From: Megamerina dolium
Taxonomy: Eukaryota; Arthropoda; Insecta; Diptera; Megamerinidae
Direction of reading: 5' to 3'
Assembly: GCA_963854835.1 (NCBI GenBank)
Contig: OY978525.1
Span: 59,312,355-59,376,354, forward strand
DNA length: 64,000 nt
Position numbers and translations under genes: made by a program. The notes under the pieces were generated by a model. The model was given only the letters and a program-made list of their open reading frames with translations. It did no database searches and was not told the origin of the DNA. Positions 9,806-20,984 of the stretch are shown in pieces (position 1 is the first letter of the stretch; each line of letters begins with the position of its first letter).

Positions 9806-10873
9806 CAGCGAGTCACAGTCAAGGTGAGCCACCTATCTAGCTTGTAGATTTATTTTAGAAGATATTGAAAAACCATCCAGATTGAAAAAACTTTTGTGTG
9901 CTTTTATTGATTGAATAATAAGTTTCAGTAATTCATCACGTACTAAAATAATTCATAAATCTATCTCACACTAAAAGTGAGCCGCCGAAACTAAGATTAA
10001 CTTAAATAACAAATTAATACTTTGTTGGGTCTCCTTTCGCAGAAATTATGGCTTGTAGACGTCTGACCATTGATTATAGCAAACCGCAGGTATATGTTGA
10101 TGGAATTGCAGGCTACTCGGCTTATCAGGCATCTAAAACGACCTCTTTTCACGAAATGCTATTTTTTCGCACGTGTTGGTCAAGTCAAGCTCACAAGGTT
10201 TCAATTATATTTAAATCTGGAGATTGTGGTGGTACTTCCAGTATGTGGGGACAATTATATAGTAGTCATTCCCGCGCGACAAAGTATTTGTGCTTGGGAT
10301 CATTGTCCAGATCATTGTCCCCTTCCATCCCTAGTCTTTCAACACTTCGCTTTGCATTTTGCTATAAAATGTCTATATAAATGTATTTATTCATAATGCC
10401 TGGAATATGTTGCAGAGCCACCACCTGCCATGCAACCACAAAACCTGACGGAGCCAGTGCCGTGCTTCATACTGCGAGTAAGGTTTTGATGCTGAAATTC
10501 AGAGTTCTTTTGCCTCCATACCATTTTTTTACCGTCTAAACCAAATAAGTTAAATTTACTTTCGTCGGTAAATATAAACTAAAAAATATTATTATAACAT
10601 CAAAAGTGTATTCTACCGTTATATATCCTTTGCCAGAAATTCATTTTCTTATGAACATACTTACACGCAAACTAAAGCCGTTTTTTATGATTTTTACTGT
10701 TTAGTTTTTATAATAAACAAATAAACAAATTTATGTACGTGATGAATTACTGAAGCTTAATAGTAAAACAGTAAAAGCACATACAAGTTTTTTCAATCTG
10801 GATTGTTTTTCAATATTTTTCCTAATAATTCTGCTAACTAGATAGTGTGGCTCATTTTGACTGTGACTCACTG
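9806..10873 (-). mobile_element. Tc1-like transposon with ~140-bp inverted repeats
   Basis: This 1068-bp element starts CAGCGAGTCACAGTCAAGG and ends in the inverted counterpart (CTGTGACTCACTG). The similarity between the ends extends about 140 bp inwards, through GAAAAAACTT and CAGTAATTCATCACGTAC. The left flank is TA; the right flank is TTTA, so the TA duplication is imperfect. The interior encodes a degenerate transposase on the minus strand. The element is shorter than a typical 1.3-1.6 kb Tc1 element because the N-terminal coding region is missing. Confidence 0.8.
10015..10580 (-). pseudogene. Tc1-like transposase catalytic domain, degenerate
   Basis: Minus-strand translation gives FTDESKFNLFGLDGK, then GTGSVRFCGCMAGGG, then FQQDNDPKHKYF, then VPPQSPDLNIIETL, and ends RRLQAIISAKGDPTKY. 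These carry the first D (TDES), the second D (QQDNDPKH) and the final E (LNIIE) of a Tc1-family DDE site. Several stops and frameshifts are present. A short repeat (GGACAATGATC) sits beside the second motif. No N-terminal paired-type DNA-binding region is found, so this copy lost it. Confidence 0.75.
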
Positions 10874-11390
10874 TTTATTTTAAAATGTTCGTGAAACAGC
10901 GAGTGAAGTGAATGATTTAGTGTTTTTCTTTTTTTTACATTAAGTTCATAATTTCAGCTACAGCATTTCCTCCAGAAAGTACTTTCGTAGGTGGATTTCT
11001 GCTGATAGCGAAAGTAAGTAAACTCCATTTGTTTCTTTCCAATTATACACTTTTACGGTATTGTTATAAATTTTCTTTCCTATATTAACTTCAGACATTT
11101 TTTTTATCTCTTCATTTTGTCTTTATAAATTGTTTTTTTTTTTTGTTTTGCTTTATACATTTTTACTTCCACACATTTATAATTTTTTCTTATACATTTT
11201 ATAATGTCTTTATACATTTCAATTTTGTTTAATACATGTATGATTTATCTTTATACTTCTTCTCTATATTTATATTACTATTCTTTATAGAATAACTTTG
11301 TTGTATACATTAGTAATTATTCTTTATACATTTTTATTTTTTTATTGCCTGATACTTTTTTTTTTTTGTGCTACTGTATAATTCGACAGG
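10874..11390. repeat. T-rich tract with repeated TATACATTT motif
   Basis: No gene is seen. From about 11085 to 11345 the motif (C)TTTATACATTT recurs irregularly about eight times in a T-rich background. It resumes after the RTE fragment at 13035-13135 (TTTATACATTTATAG, TTTGTACATTTAG). The RTE therefore appears to interrupt one degenerate tandem or low-complexity tract. Confidence 0.5.
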
Positions 11391-13030
11391 TGGTCAGGTG
11401 GTGTTTTCGCAAGGTAACGTGTCTAATTGCCTCAACCGGGTGGGGCTAGCGCAATCCTTTTTGAACTCATCGCAAGTCAACTCACTGGCTCTCATGTAGT
11501 TTGATCTGAGCGATAAGTGATGATACCTTTATTTGTTAATGAGGGGTAGTCATGAAGCTTGATCTGCTTACTATGTGACGGCGCCTTCCTTATTATTAAT
11601 GGGGGCCCTACACGTGGCGACCACCGGGCAACGTCCTCGTGGCACCCGCTGGGAGGCAGCTGAAGTGAGTGACGAAAATCTCCTCGGTTAGAGGTTGTGC
11701 GTTGGGTTTGGGACCCGCCACATAAAAAATCCCCCCAATGAAAAAAACAACGCCTCGGATAAGGACTACCGCTATTGTTGATGACCCCCGCAAACGAAAA
11801 AAGGACGAAAAGGAAACGGATATGCACCTGGAATGTCCGGTCCCTTTATAGGGAGGGTGCCTCTATACAGCTGGTTGATGTCCTCGCAAAATACAGAGCT
11901 GACATCACCTCTCTCCAGGAAATGCGATGGACGGGACAGGGCTGCTCCAAAAGAGCGTCCTGTACCATTTACTACAGTTGCCATGCTGAAAGGCACGAAT
12001 TAGGATGTGGATTTTTGGTCAGCAAGAGACTACGACATCTTGTCTCACAGTTCACGCCTGTGAACGAACGGTTTGCCACAATCCGCATCAAGGCAAAATT
12101 GTTCAACATCAGCCTTATATGTGCCCACGCTCCGACGGATGAGAAGGACAATATGACCAAGGAGAGCTTCTTTCAGCGCCTCGAAGAAGCTTATGACCGC
12201 TGCCCCCGCCACATCAAAATCGTGCTTGGCGACTTTAATGCCAGGGTGGGCAAGGAAGGTACCTTTGGTCCAACTGTCGGAAAATTCAGCCCCCACCAGA
12301 ACACCTCCGATAACGGAATAAGGCTGATCGACTTCGCCGCAGCACGAAACATGGTAATTGGTGGTACCAGATTCCAGCATCTCGACATCCACAAAGCGAC
12401 ATGGCTGTCTCCAGATCAAAGAACAAGAAACCAAATTGATCATGTGGAGATTGACGGAAGGCATGCTTCCAGTACGATGGACGTGAAATCTATCCGTGGT
12501 GCCCACATCGACTCGGATCACTACATTGTTGCAGCTAAAGTGCGCACACGTTTTTGTGTCGCAAATAACAAGAGAAGTCCCACACAGAGAAAGCTCGACC
12601 TCAGTAAGTTGCGATCACCAGAGACACCAGATGCGTTTTCCACTCGACTATCGGATCTGCTTATGCAGAACACTCCCCCACTTGATGATACATGCGCACG
12701 GTGGACACATATATCCCACTCCATGACTACTGCTGCCGAGGAGGTAATCGGTTACTACCGGCCTCTGAGGAATGAGTGGTATGATCAGGAGTGCTGCGAC
12801 GCTACCGCAGAGAAAGACGCTGCCTACAGAAAAACCCTGCGTGCAGGCGCAACGCGAGATGTTAAGGAGCGGTACAGAGAGAAAAGGAGTAAAGAGTGAG
12901 GTTTTTTCAGGCGCAAGAAAAGAGAACAAGAAAGACGCAAGTGTGAGGAGATAGAGATGTGTACCGACAAGAATGAGACTCGAAAACTCTTCTAAAAGAT
13001 CAAGCGCCTGAGTGGCGGTTTAAATCTCAG
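11391..13030 (+). mobile_element. RTE-type LINE, 5' part only
   Basis: This is a GC-richer block with an untranslated leader (about 11391-11780) followed by an endonuclease ORF. The minus-strand element at 19160-20965 shares the ORF start region and the words GCAAACGAAAAAA and CTGGTTGATGTCCTC. The block ends near 13030 inside the linker before the reverse transcriptase. LINE copies usually lose the 5' end, so loss of the 3' half points to a later deletion or recombination. Confidence 0.75.
11781..12899 (+). pseudogene. RTE-type LINE endonuclease domain
   Basis: The ATG at 11781 begins a 372-codon open frame. Apurinic-endonuclease motifs appear in order: ICTWNVRSLYREGA, LQEMRW with the catalytic glutamate, ICAHAPTDEKD, LGDFNARVGKEG, RNQIDHVEID and GAHIDSDHYIVAAKVR. 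All catalytic positions look intact. The enzyme would nick target DNA to start reverse transcription. The frame stops at 12897-12899, then related sequence (RRKKREQERRKCEEIE) continues in another frame before the element ends. With no reverse transcriptase attached, it is treated as a fragment. It resembles the BovB/RTE craniofacial-protein-like ORFs of insects. Confidence 0.75.
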
Positions 13031-13139
13031 AGCCTCATTTTTTTAATATTTATACATTTATAGTTTTTGCTGCACACATTTTTTGTTGTCTGGATATGTA
13101 CCTTATTATTTGCTTTGTACATTTAGTATATAGTTATTT

Positions 13140-13752
13140 ATATCCTGCCAGCCATAGCTAACCACTACTCCTAAAAATTCCAATACAATCTCACACTTCT
13201 ATCTCTGAATACAAATACTAATGCATATTTATCGGATATTTTTATTGCTTTCTGTCTCATGTAATGAGTGCGAATGAAACAGCATGACATTATTTCACAA
13301 AATATTATAATTTGAATTTTTGCTTTATAAAATCTGTCAAAGTGATAAATTCAAAAATAATTTTACACATTAACTCCCTGGTTATGTATAAGGATCAAAC
13401 TTCTAAAATGCATTTCCGATTAGTATTAATTTCATCCTAATTACATTAACTTATAAATATTTTGTTGTTACTATAATTAAAATGATCAAACATTTGTTTA
13501 AAAGCCATTCTATTGCTTTCAAAAATTAAAAAATTTTAATTAAAATCTTGTGCTTGTAGGTATATAATTTGGTAATGTCTGAAAATGTTGTGAAAATTTT
13601 GTATAAAAGCGCTAAAAGAGTTAAAATTGGCAAAACTTCAATAAAATTTACTGATTTTATTTAACGTATTTCTTTTAACAGAGAACAAGCAATCAAGGAG
13701 ACATACCATGCAATATTACATTTTGAAAACAGCCAATAGCTGAAGTTGTTGA
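13140..13752. other. Non-coding flank upstream of the copia element
   Basis: This is AT-rich sequence with no supported gene. It separates the TATACATTT tract from the 5' LTR. Confidence 0.4.
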
Positions 13753-13949
13753 TGTTATAAAAAACACTTTGCAATATACACTTAGTATTTATAATTTCAT
13801 AGAAGGCTTTTTAATGATATATTTTATATTGTCGTTTGTTGAAAATAATGTTTGTACGATTTCTGAACTCACTGAATAAAGATTGTTGTTTCTAATATTC
13901 TTCATATTATTGGTACGTTCTAATTCAGCAATTGGTTTTAATTACCAAT
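13753..13949 (+). repeat. 5' LTR of copia copy 1
   Basis: It starts TGTTATAAAAAACAC and is repeated at 17719-17834. It contains AATAAA near 13877 (CTGAATAAAGATTG), a plausible polyadenylation signal. The right edge is placed just before the primer-binding site and is approximate. Confidence 0.7.
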
Positions 13950-13963
13950 AGGTTATGGGCCCT
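13950..13963 (+). promoter_or_regulatory. Primer-binding site (initiator tRNA-Met half, copia type)
   Basis: AGGTTATGGGCCC matches the internal initiator-tRNA-Met primer site used by Drosophila copia (GGTTATGGGCCCAG). It lies immediately after the LTR and 20 bp before the gag ATG. Confidence 0.75.
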
Positions 13964-13982
13964 TCACAATTTTCTCATTAAA

Positions 13983-16900
13983 ATGGATGACGTGAAATCT
14001 ACAATCAAGAAACTGAATGATAGTAACTATCAAATATGGAAGTATAAGTTAGAACTATTACTCATAAAAGAGGATCTTTGGGATGTTGTTGTTCAAGAAA
14101 AGCCGGAATTAGTTACCGCAGCATGGACATAGAAAGACGGAAAAGCTTGTGCAACAATAGGTTTATTAGTGGAGGATACGCAGCTGGTACATCTTCGGAA
14201 TTTGAAGACAGCACGTGAATACTGGGAACTGTTGAATAAGGCACATGAAAAGTCAACTCTTTCTAATAAAGTCATGCTTTTAAAGACGTTGTGTCGTATG
14301 AAACTTAGAGAAGGTCAAACAATGGAGAATCATATTGGTATGATGTTGGATATTGTGGATCGCCTAGTTAGTTTAGGTGAGCAATTGACAGATCATCGAG
14401 TTGTCGCATTTCTGTTAGGAAGTTTACCGGATAATTACAACTCTCTTATAACTGCATTGGAGGTTAGACCAGAAAAAGATTTGACGCTGGAGCTTGTTAA
14501 AGAGAAGCTAATCCAGGATAATCGACGACAAGTCGAGGTAGGTTTTTCATATACAGATGATGCTGCGTTAAAAACGAAAAACTTCGTGGTGAAATGTTTC
14601 TCTTGTGGTGGTGTGGGTCACATCAAGAAAAATTGTCCAATGAAGAAAACGCGTGAATCAAATAAGTCGCATTATAAAGCTAAACAAGTAGTTCAACTTG
14701 AGAAGCCAAATAATGGAGGTATAATAAACATATGTCTCAGCTCAGGTGGTAAACGTCTGAATTCTGAGTGGTATGTCGATTCAGCTGCTACATGTCATAT
14801 GTGTTGCGATGAGAATTTCTTCATAAGTTTGAATAAAACAAGAGGTGATTTTATTTACTTAGCAGATGGTAAACGAATAGAAGCTAATGGTTCTGGTGAT
14901 GGGTTTCTGAGATGTCAAGGTCAGGAAATTCCTATAAAGGATGTGCTGTACGTTCCTGAATTAGATGGCAATTTGCTATCTGTTCGAATACTCACTCAAA
15001 ACAATTTGCAAGTTTTATTCAAAAGCAATGTTTGTGAAATTTCATCGTGTGGCAAAATTCATGCTACAGCTAGTTTGGAAAATGGTCTGTATAAACTTAA
15101 GCAAGATAACCATGCGAAGGTGATGAAAAGAATGGAGACACAATGCATTCATATGTTTCATCGACGTTTCGGGCATCGAGAGAAAAGTAGTATTAAATCA
15201 GCTATTCAATCAGGTTTAGTATCAGGAATTAGGATAAAAAATTGCACATGCGAGGAAATCTGTGAGCCATGTTTACTCGGTAAGATGACAAGGCAAGAAT
15301 TTCCAAAGAAAGCGGAAAACAGATCGCGCAATATTTTGGTCCTCATACACGCGGATTTGTGTAGACCTATGAGGGAAGTAACGCCGAGTGGAAATAAATA
15401 CGTGTTGACAATGATTGACGATTATAGCAGGTACTGCATGGTATATTTTTTACAGCATAAAAGTCAAGTGATCGAGAAGATCAAGATGTACGTCAACTAT
15501 GTTGAAAATTACTTCGGTAAAAGGTTGAACATTTTACGATGTGATAGAGGCGGTGAGTTCACTAGCAAGGAACTTGTAAATTTTTTAAAGGGTAAGGGTA
15601 TACAGCAGCATTACACAGCACCTTATACACCTCAACAAAACGGGGTAGCTGAACGTAAATACCGCAGTTTGGTAGAAATGTCACGTTGTATGCTTATCCA
15701 AGCGAGGTTGGATCGAATATTTTGGGCAGAAGCTATGAATACTGCATGTTATTTACAAAATAGGCTGCCCTCAAAATCAACTGAGAAAACGCCATTTGAA
15801 TTATGGTTTGAAAGGACACCGTCATTGAAACATATCAGAATTTTTGGTTGTGAAGCATACTACCATATAAAGAAGTTTCGTTCAAAGTTGGAAAATGTAT
15901 CTAAAAAGTGTATGCTAGTGGGATTCTGCGATGAATCGAAGGCTTACAGGTTGCTGGACGTTATAATTTCATGTGACGTAAAATTTGTTGAGCACGTGAA
16001 AAGTGGTACTTCAACAAAACATTCTGACATGGAAAGTGAGGTAGATGTCGATCTGTTGGGTCATGATGTCTGCAATGACATTTTGGATAACCAATGTGCA
16101 ACCAAAGAAGTATTTGGAGACGAAGACTTAAATACTGATTTTAATACTGCAGAAAGTGATGATAGTTCTATAGATGATGCCACTTTAGTCAACACAGTTG
16201 AGCATCAAGATTTACCGGTGAATTCAAATATACGTCGGTCATCGAGAACTATTAAAGCTCCAAAAAGATATGGCTACAAAGTTGCTGATGTTGAAGAGCC
16301 TAAAACACTGAACGAGGCATTAGCAAGTTCAGATAGTGGTCAGTGGGTTTGTGCCATGGAAGAAGAATTGCAATCAATGTATGCGAATAATACTTGGGAT
16401 CTTGTCGAGCTACCAAAAGGCAGAAAGGCTGTAGGAGTTAAATGGATTTTCAAAATAAAAAATTTAGCAGATGGAGCATTAAGATATAAGGCAAGATTGG
16501 TTGCCAAAGGGTTTTCACAAAAGTTTGGTCAAGACTACGATGAGGTTTTTGCACCGGTTGTGAAGATATCAACTTTCCGAACAATATTAGCAGTTGCGTC
16601 TGCGAAACATATGCTGGTAAGGCATATTGATGTGAAAACTGCGTTTCTTAATGGCAATTTGGAGAAGGAAATATATATAAAACAACCAACAGGGTTTGAA
16701 GAAGTAGGAAAAGAATATCTTGTATGTAAACTAAATAGAAGTATTTATGGCTTAAAGTTTTAATATATGTAGATGATATACTTGTGGTTAGAAAAGACAG
16801 GATGTCGGCTGATAATTTGGTGACTCATATAAGCAAATTTTTCAAAATTTTGGATATGGGAGGATTAAAAATGTACTTGGGAATTGAAATAGAAAATAAA

Positions 16901-17669
16901 GATGAGAAATTTTATATTCATCAAAATAAATATATTAATAGATTATTAAATGATTTTAAGATGTCAGATGCACACCCATAAAAAATTCCGATGGATGTCG
17001 GATACATTAAAGAAGACAATGCGCAAGATATTCCATTGTACACAAATGAATTGTATCGGAAAACTATTGGTTCGTTATTGTACTTGAGTGGAAATACTCG
17101 TCCGGACATAACCGTTGCAGTTTCAATATTAAGCCGCAAGGTCTCACATCCTACTCAGCGTGATTGGACTGAAGTTAAGAGAACTTTCAAGTACTTGAAA
17201 TGTACTATTAATTTGAAGCTATGTGTTGGATGCAGTGACACAGAATTTCAATTATCCGGTTATGCAGATGCAGATTGGGCCGGTGAAGTCAAAGGAAGTA
17301 AATCTACCAGCGGTTATGTTTTTAAGCTAGGGGATGCAGTTATTATATATGCGAGTAGAAAGCAAAATCTCGTGGCTTTGTCGTCAACTGAAGCTGAATT
17401 TGTTGCATTGGCAGAAGCTACTCAAGAGCTTATGTGGCTTAAAATGCTTTTCAATGATCTGAAGATTCAACTGAAGATTCAACTGAAGTCGAGTTAATCC
17501 ACGTACAAAACATATTGACGTAAAATACTATTTTCTCCGTGACGCAAAGCATTCTGGCGCTGCTGCTTTTGCATACTGTCCAACTGACGAAATGATAGCT
17601 GACCTTCTAACAAAACCTTTAAAAAATATTAAAATTATAAAATTAAGAGGTTTGCTAGGTCTTGTGTAA
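13983..17669 (+). pseudogene. Copia gag-pol polyprotein, inactivated
   Basis: The polyprotein starts MDDVKSTIKKLNDSNYQIWKYK at 13983. Domains in order are: copia-type Gag; a CCHC knuckle CFSCGGVGHIKKNC; aspartic protease WYVDSAATCHM; integrase with an HHCC-like region and DDYSRY...DRGGEF...PYTPQQNGVAE; reverse transcriptase with VDVKTAFLNG-type (DVKTAFLNGN) and YVDDILV; and RNase H with DADWAG...STSGYVF...SSTEAEFVAL. The tail reads TKHIDVKYYFLRDA...DLLTKPL and stops at 17667-17669. Lesions are a TAG at 14130, a deletion between YGLK (about 16757) and YVDD that removes part of the reverse transcriptase, a stop near 16980 and a loss near 17500. The family is certain; the copy is dead. Confidence 0.9.
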
Positions 17670-17718
17670 TTAACTTTATCAAACATACACATAAGTGTTT
17701 ATTGAGAAGGGGTTTTGA

Positions 17719-17834
17719 TGTTATAAAAAACACTTTGCAATATACACTTAGTATTTATAATTTCATAGAAGGCTTTTTAATGAAATATTTTATATTGTCG
17801 ATTGTTGAAAATAATTTTTGTACGATTTCTGAAC
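17719..17834 (+). repeat. Truncated 3' LTR of copia copy 1
   Basis: It repeats the first ~115 bp of the 5' LTR and is preceded by the purine-rich GAGAAGGGG. It then diverges abruptly into unrelated sequence. Confidence 0.75.
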
Positions 17835-18460
17835 ATTCTTGGCTTGCTTCACTGGCACTGGACCTATGTCACGAAACGATTTGAGACTGCATCTCCATTA
17901 AAGGCTGCCAACAATAATAACGATGAAAGTTATCATTACCCTGTGTACATCTTAATTTTTCCCCCTCAGAACAGAGGATCCCTGCATGTTTGCTCCTATT
18001 TCAACTAAAATGAATCTAAATCGAATAGAACTCTGGATCACAAGATAGTCTCTGCACAGCGTGCCAAAGGCTCTTACTTAGAAATCCAATCAAGAAATCA
18101 ACGTGTTTTGGTGTGAATTCGCATGGCGTTTGAATCAACCATTTCATCGATTCAATTCATCCAATAAACCGGTAGCTATCAACAAATTCAACAAATTTTT
18201 ATAATGCTAAAACCACTAACAACACGCATAATTAGCGCTCCTATAACATTTTATTTATTTACCATGCATTGACGTTGGTGACGATGAAATATCCCGACGA
18301 GTCCGTTGAGATAAGTTTAGGTCAATGATGCTTGTCCATTTACCTCCATTGTTCATAAAATTTCTATTTCCATGTGGAGTTGGTTTTGTTGTTGGTACTG
18401 CCGTCATTTTAACGTCGCTGTAATGAAAGATTTTGAATATTTAATATAACAAAAAAATTC
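17835..18460. other. Non-coding stretch
   Basis: No supported gene is seen. Base composition is less AT-rich than the surroundings. TTTTTCCCCCTCAG at about 17957-17970 resembles a 3' splice acceptor, but the open frame after it is only a few codons long. Confidence 0.3.
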
Positions 18461-18820
18461 GGGTGCCGTGCTTAGTGATTAGTGTGTTGGCCTCTGATCT
18501 GTAGGTCGTGGGTTCAATCCCCGGCTCAAGCATAACAAATTTAATATCGAAAAGACTTTTCTTTCGAACAGTACTCATCTGTCGGCAAGAAATTGGAAAT
18601 TCTTCCGGCAGTAACGATTTTCCATGGAAAAGCTTCTAAAAGAACTCTGTGACAAAGCTCAGAAAAAGTGATGTCGCAAGAGTTCTACCGTTCGGAACCG
18701 ACTAAAATAAGTAGGTCCCATCTAATTCGGTCCAAAATTTAACACGCACAACAATAATGGAAGAGAACTTCGGCATAAAAGCCCTTCGGGGTTTATAAGT
18801 GCCACATATTAATTATTTTT
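18461..18820 (+). mobile_element. tRNA-headed SINE, older copy
   Basis: It starts GGGTGCCGTGCTTAGTG and has a better box B than the young copies (GGGTTCAATCCCCGG). The body follows the family (GAAAAGCTTCTAAAAG, TGACAAAGCTCAG) with scattered substitutions. The 3' end keeps GCCCTTCGGGG and AAGTGCCACATATTA. No clean target-site duplication was found. Confidence 0.82.
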
Positions 18821-18899
18821 ATAATACATATACACATGGTAGAAGTAAAACTTCTTAAAAACCCCAAGTCATGTATTAACACTACCTTGTCAATATAGT

Positions 18900-19155
18900 G
18901 TCGTTCCGGCATATACATTCAGAATAGGTTTAGTACTTCTTTAAAATGAAAGTAGCAATGCTTTGCTCACCGTGGTAGCAGGAGACTTACAAAAACAGAC
19001 ACGAAAGCGAATAAAAGGAACAGTTGTTACTTCTCTTATGCCCATCTTCCCACTGATACACTGCCTATCGAAAAGAACATAGTAATGATTTGCTCACTTT
19101 AAAAATTTAATAATTTTTCAACATAAATATTTCGTAAGTGGTTTAAAGATACCCA
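18900..19155 (-). repeat. Undescribed repeat, segment Y (copy 1)
   Basis: The reverse complement closely matches 53640-53895. Shared words include GTATC(C/T)TTAAACCACTTACG, GTGGGAAGATGGGCA-like text and CTTTTATTCGCTTTCGTGT. No ORF is seen. The RTE 3' end at about 19160 has inserted into this repeat. With segment X at 20985-22060 it appears to form one larger unit. Confidence 0.65.
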
Positions 19156-19159
19156 AATA

Positions 19160-20965
19160 TAAATTACTACTTACTTATGTGGCCATAACAACCGAATATC
19201 GATTTAGGCCGAAAATAACAGTTAGAAATTCCAAGCGCCGTCAGGTTCTCCAGTACTTGGTCTTTCCACCGGAGGTTTGGTCTTCCTCTTATTCTGCTTC
19301 CTCCAGCGGGTGGCAAAATTAATACCCTCTTCGCTGGAGCGTGTTTTTCCACTCGATAGACATGACCCAACCAGCGCTGCCGCTGGATTTTGATTCGCTT
19401 GACTATGTCAATGTCAGCGTACAGCTCATACAGCTCATCGTTGTACCTTATTCGTAACTCGCCATCAACGCGAATAGGTCCGAAGATCTTGCGCAGAACT
19501 TTTCTCTCGAAAACTCCAAGCACCCTCTCATCCGTGGTGGAAATTGTCCAGGCTTTTGTGCCATATGTTAGGACAGGAATAATGAGGGACTTGTATAGTG
19601 TGATTTTCGATCTTCGATAGAGGTCTCGACTACTCAATTGCCAAGATAACACCTGTTAGCAAGAGTTACGCATGATCTCCAGGCTGACGTCATTACAGTT
19701 GTTGATCCAGGTTCCAAAATAGACGAAGTCCTTCACCACCTCGACGTGTTGTCCAAGACGTCGGGACACTTTGTTTATAGACACTAGGTACTTCGTCTTG
19801 TTCACCGTAAGATCCATTAAACGTGACTCTCGTTCCAATTCAGAGAGTGCTGCACTGACTGCTCGTGACTTGATACCGATATGGTATGATATTTGATATG
19901 GTCACTTTTGTTGAAGATAGTTCCATTATGTTGTAAATATGCAGCTTGTATAATTTTTTCCAAAATAAAGTTGAAGAAGTCACATGACAACGAATCACCT
20001 TGTCTGAAACCTCATTCGGTATTCGGTCCTTCCCAGTGCAAAGTCAAATGAGTTTTGCAGGTATACCAAATTCAGACGAAAGCGGCTTTATAATCGACGA
20101 ATAGGTGATGTGTGTCAATCTGCTTTTCTTGGGTCTTTCCTGGATTTGGCGTAGTGTGAAAATTTAATCGATGGTAGATTTATTCGGTCTGAAGCCACAC
20201 TGATAAGGTCCAATTAGGTGGCTGAGCAAAGGCTTCAATATTTCACACAATACGCACGATAAGACCTTGTATGCGATGCCCAGGAGACTTATGCCACGAT
20301 AGTTGGCGCAAATTGTGGGGTCTTCCTTCTTATGTATGGAGCAGCGAACACTGAGATTCCAATCATCGAGTATGCTTTCGTCCGACCATATTTTGCTTAC
20401 GAGCTGTTGCATGCAGGTGAGTAGCTCATCGCCGCCGGTCTTAAAACCACGGCTGGCAGGCCATCTGCAGCTGCTGCTTTGTTGTTCTTCAGCCTGATTA
20501 TAGCTGTTTTAACCTCGTCATTGTTGGGTCGTGAAACGTCAACACCATCATCCGTAATTGGGGGGTTCTAGCAACCTCCTCCACTGGCGACACTCCTGAT
20601 CATACCACTCGTTCCTCAGAGGACAGTAGAAACCGATTAACTCTTCGGCAGCAGCAGTTATGGAGTTGGATATGTGTGTGCACAAGCATCTGCTGTCTCT
20701 AGTGATCGCAGCTTACTGACGTGTGGAACTTCATTTGTGAGACCAGGTGTCGAAGTCTCTTGCTGACCAAAAATCCACATCCTAGTTTGTGTCACAAGAT
20801 ACTCTTTTGGAGCAGCCCTGTCCCATCTATCGCATTTCCTGTAGAGCAGTGATGTCAGCCTTGAACTTCTAGAGGACATCAACCAGTTGGAAAGAGGTAC
20901 CTTCCCTATAGAGGGATGGGACGTTCCAGGTGAATATCCGTAAATCGTGGTTGTTTTTTCGTTTG
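19160..20965 (-). mobile_element. RTE-type LINE, internally deleted
   Basis: A minus-strand element running from an endonuclease start (near 20965) to a 3' tail of AAGT units (GCCACATAAGTAAGTAG). Much of the endonuclease and the core reverse transcriptase is gone. The 3' end GATATTCGGTTGTTATGG is shared with the fragment at 37614-38142, and the 5' end with 11781 onward, so three pieces in this window define one family. Confidence 0.8.
19167..20940 (-). pseudogene. RTE-type ORF (endonuclease-reverse transcriptase), broken
   Basis: Readable minus-strand pieces are: a truncated endonuclease start; a reverse-transcriptase segment 20412-20164 with WNLSVRCSIHKKEDPTICANYRGISLL and GPYQCGFRPNKST; a short segment 19838-19656 with KTKYLVSINKVSRR; and the C-terminal segment 19652-19167 with LYKSLIIPVLTYGTKAWT, FERKVLRKIFGPIR and RRWLGH-type text (RQRWLGHVYRVEKHAPAKRV). 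The catalytic aspartate region is ruined by stops. No activity is expected. Confidence 0.75.
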
Positions 20966-20984
20966 CGGGGTGTGCTAATCACAA

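Larger units (their letters stand above)
13753..17834 (+). mobile_element. Ty1/copia retrotransposon, copy 1
   Basis: The element has a 5' LTR at about 13753-13949, a primer-binding site, a gag-pol frame and a purine-rich stretch (GAGAAGGGG at 17704-17712) in front of a truncated 3' LTR. The two LTRs share TGTTATAAAAAACACTTTGC and about 110 bp in all, with a few differences, so the insertion is not very recent. The right LTR breaks off after ACGATTTCTGAAC at 17834, so no target-site duplication can be read. Confidence 0.88.

Noticed and set aside
10048..10396. Two overlapping plus-strand frames of about 110 codons
   Set aside because: They are antisense to the Tc1-like transposase and have no features of their own.
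12045..12521. 158-codon minus-strand frame
   Set aside because: It is a shadow of the RTE endonuclease ORF on the plus strand.
17955..18008. Polypyrimidine-AG followed by a short open stretch, as a host exon
   Set aside because: The frame after the putative acceptor is only about a dozen codons, with no donor found.
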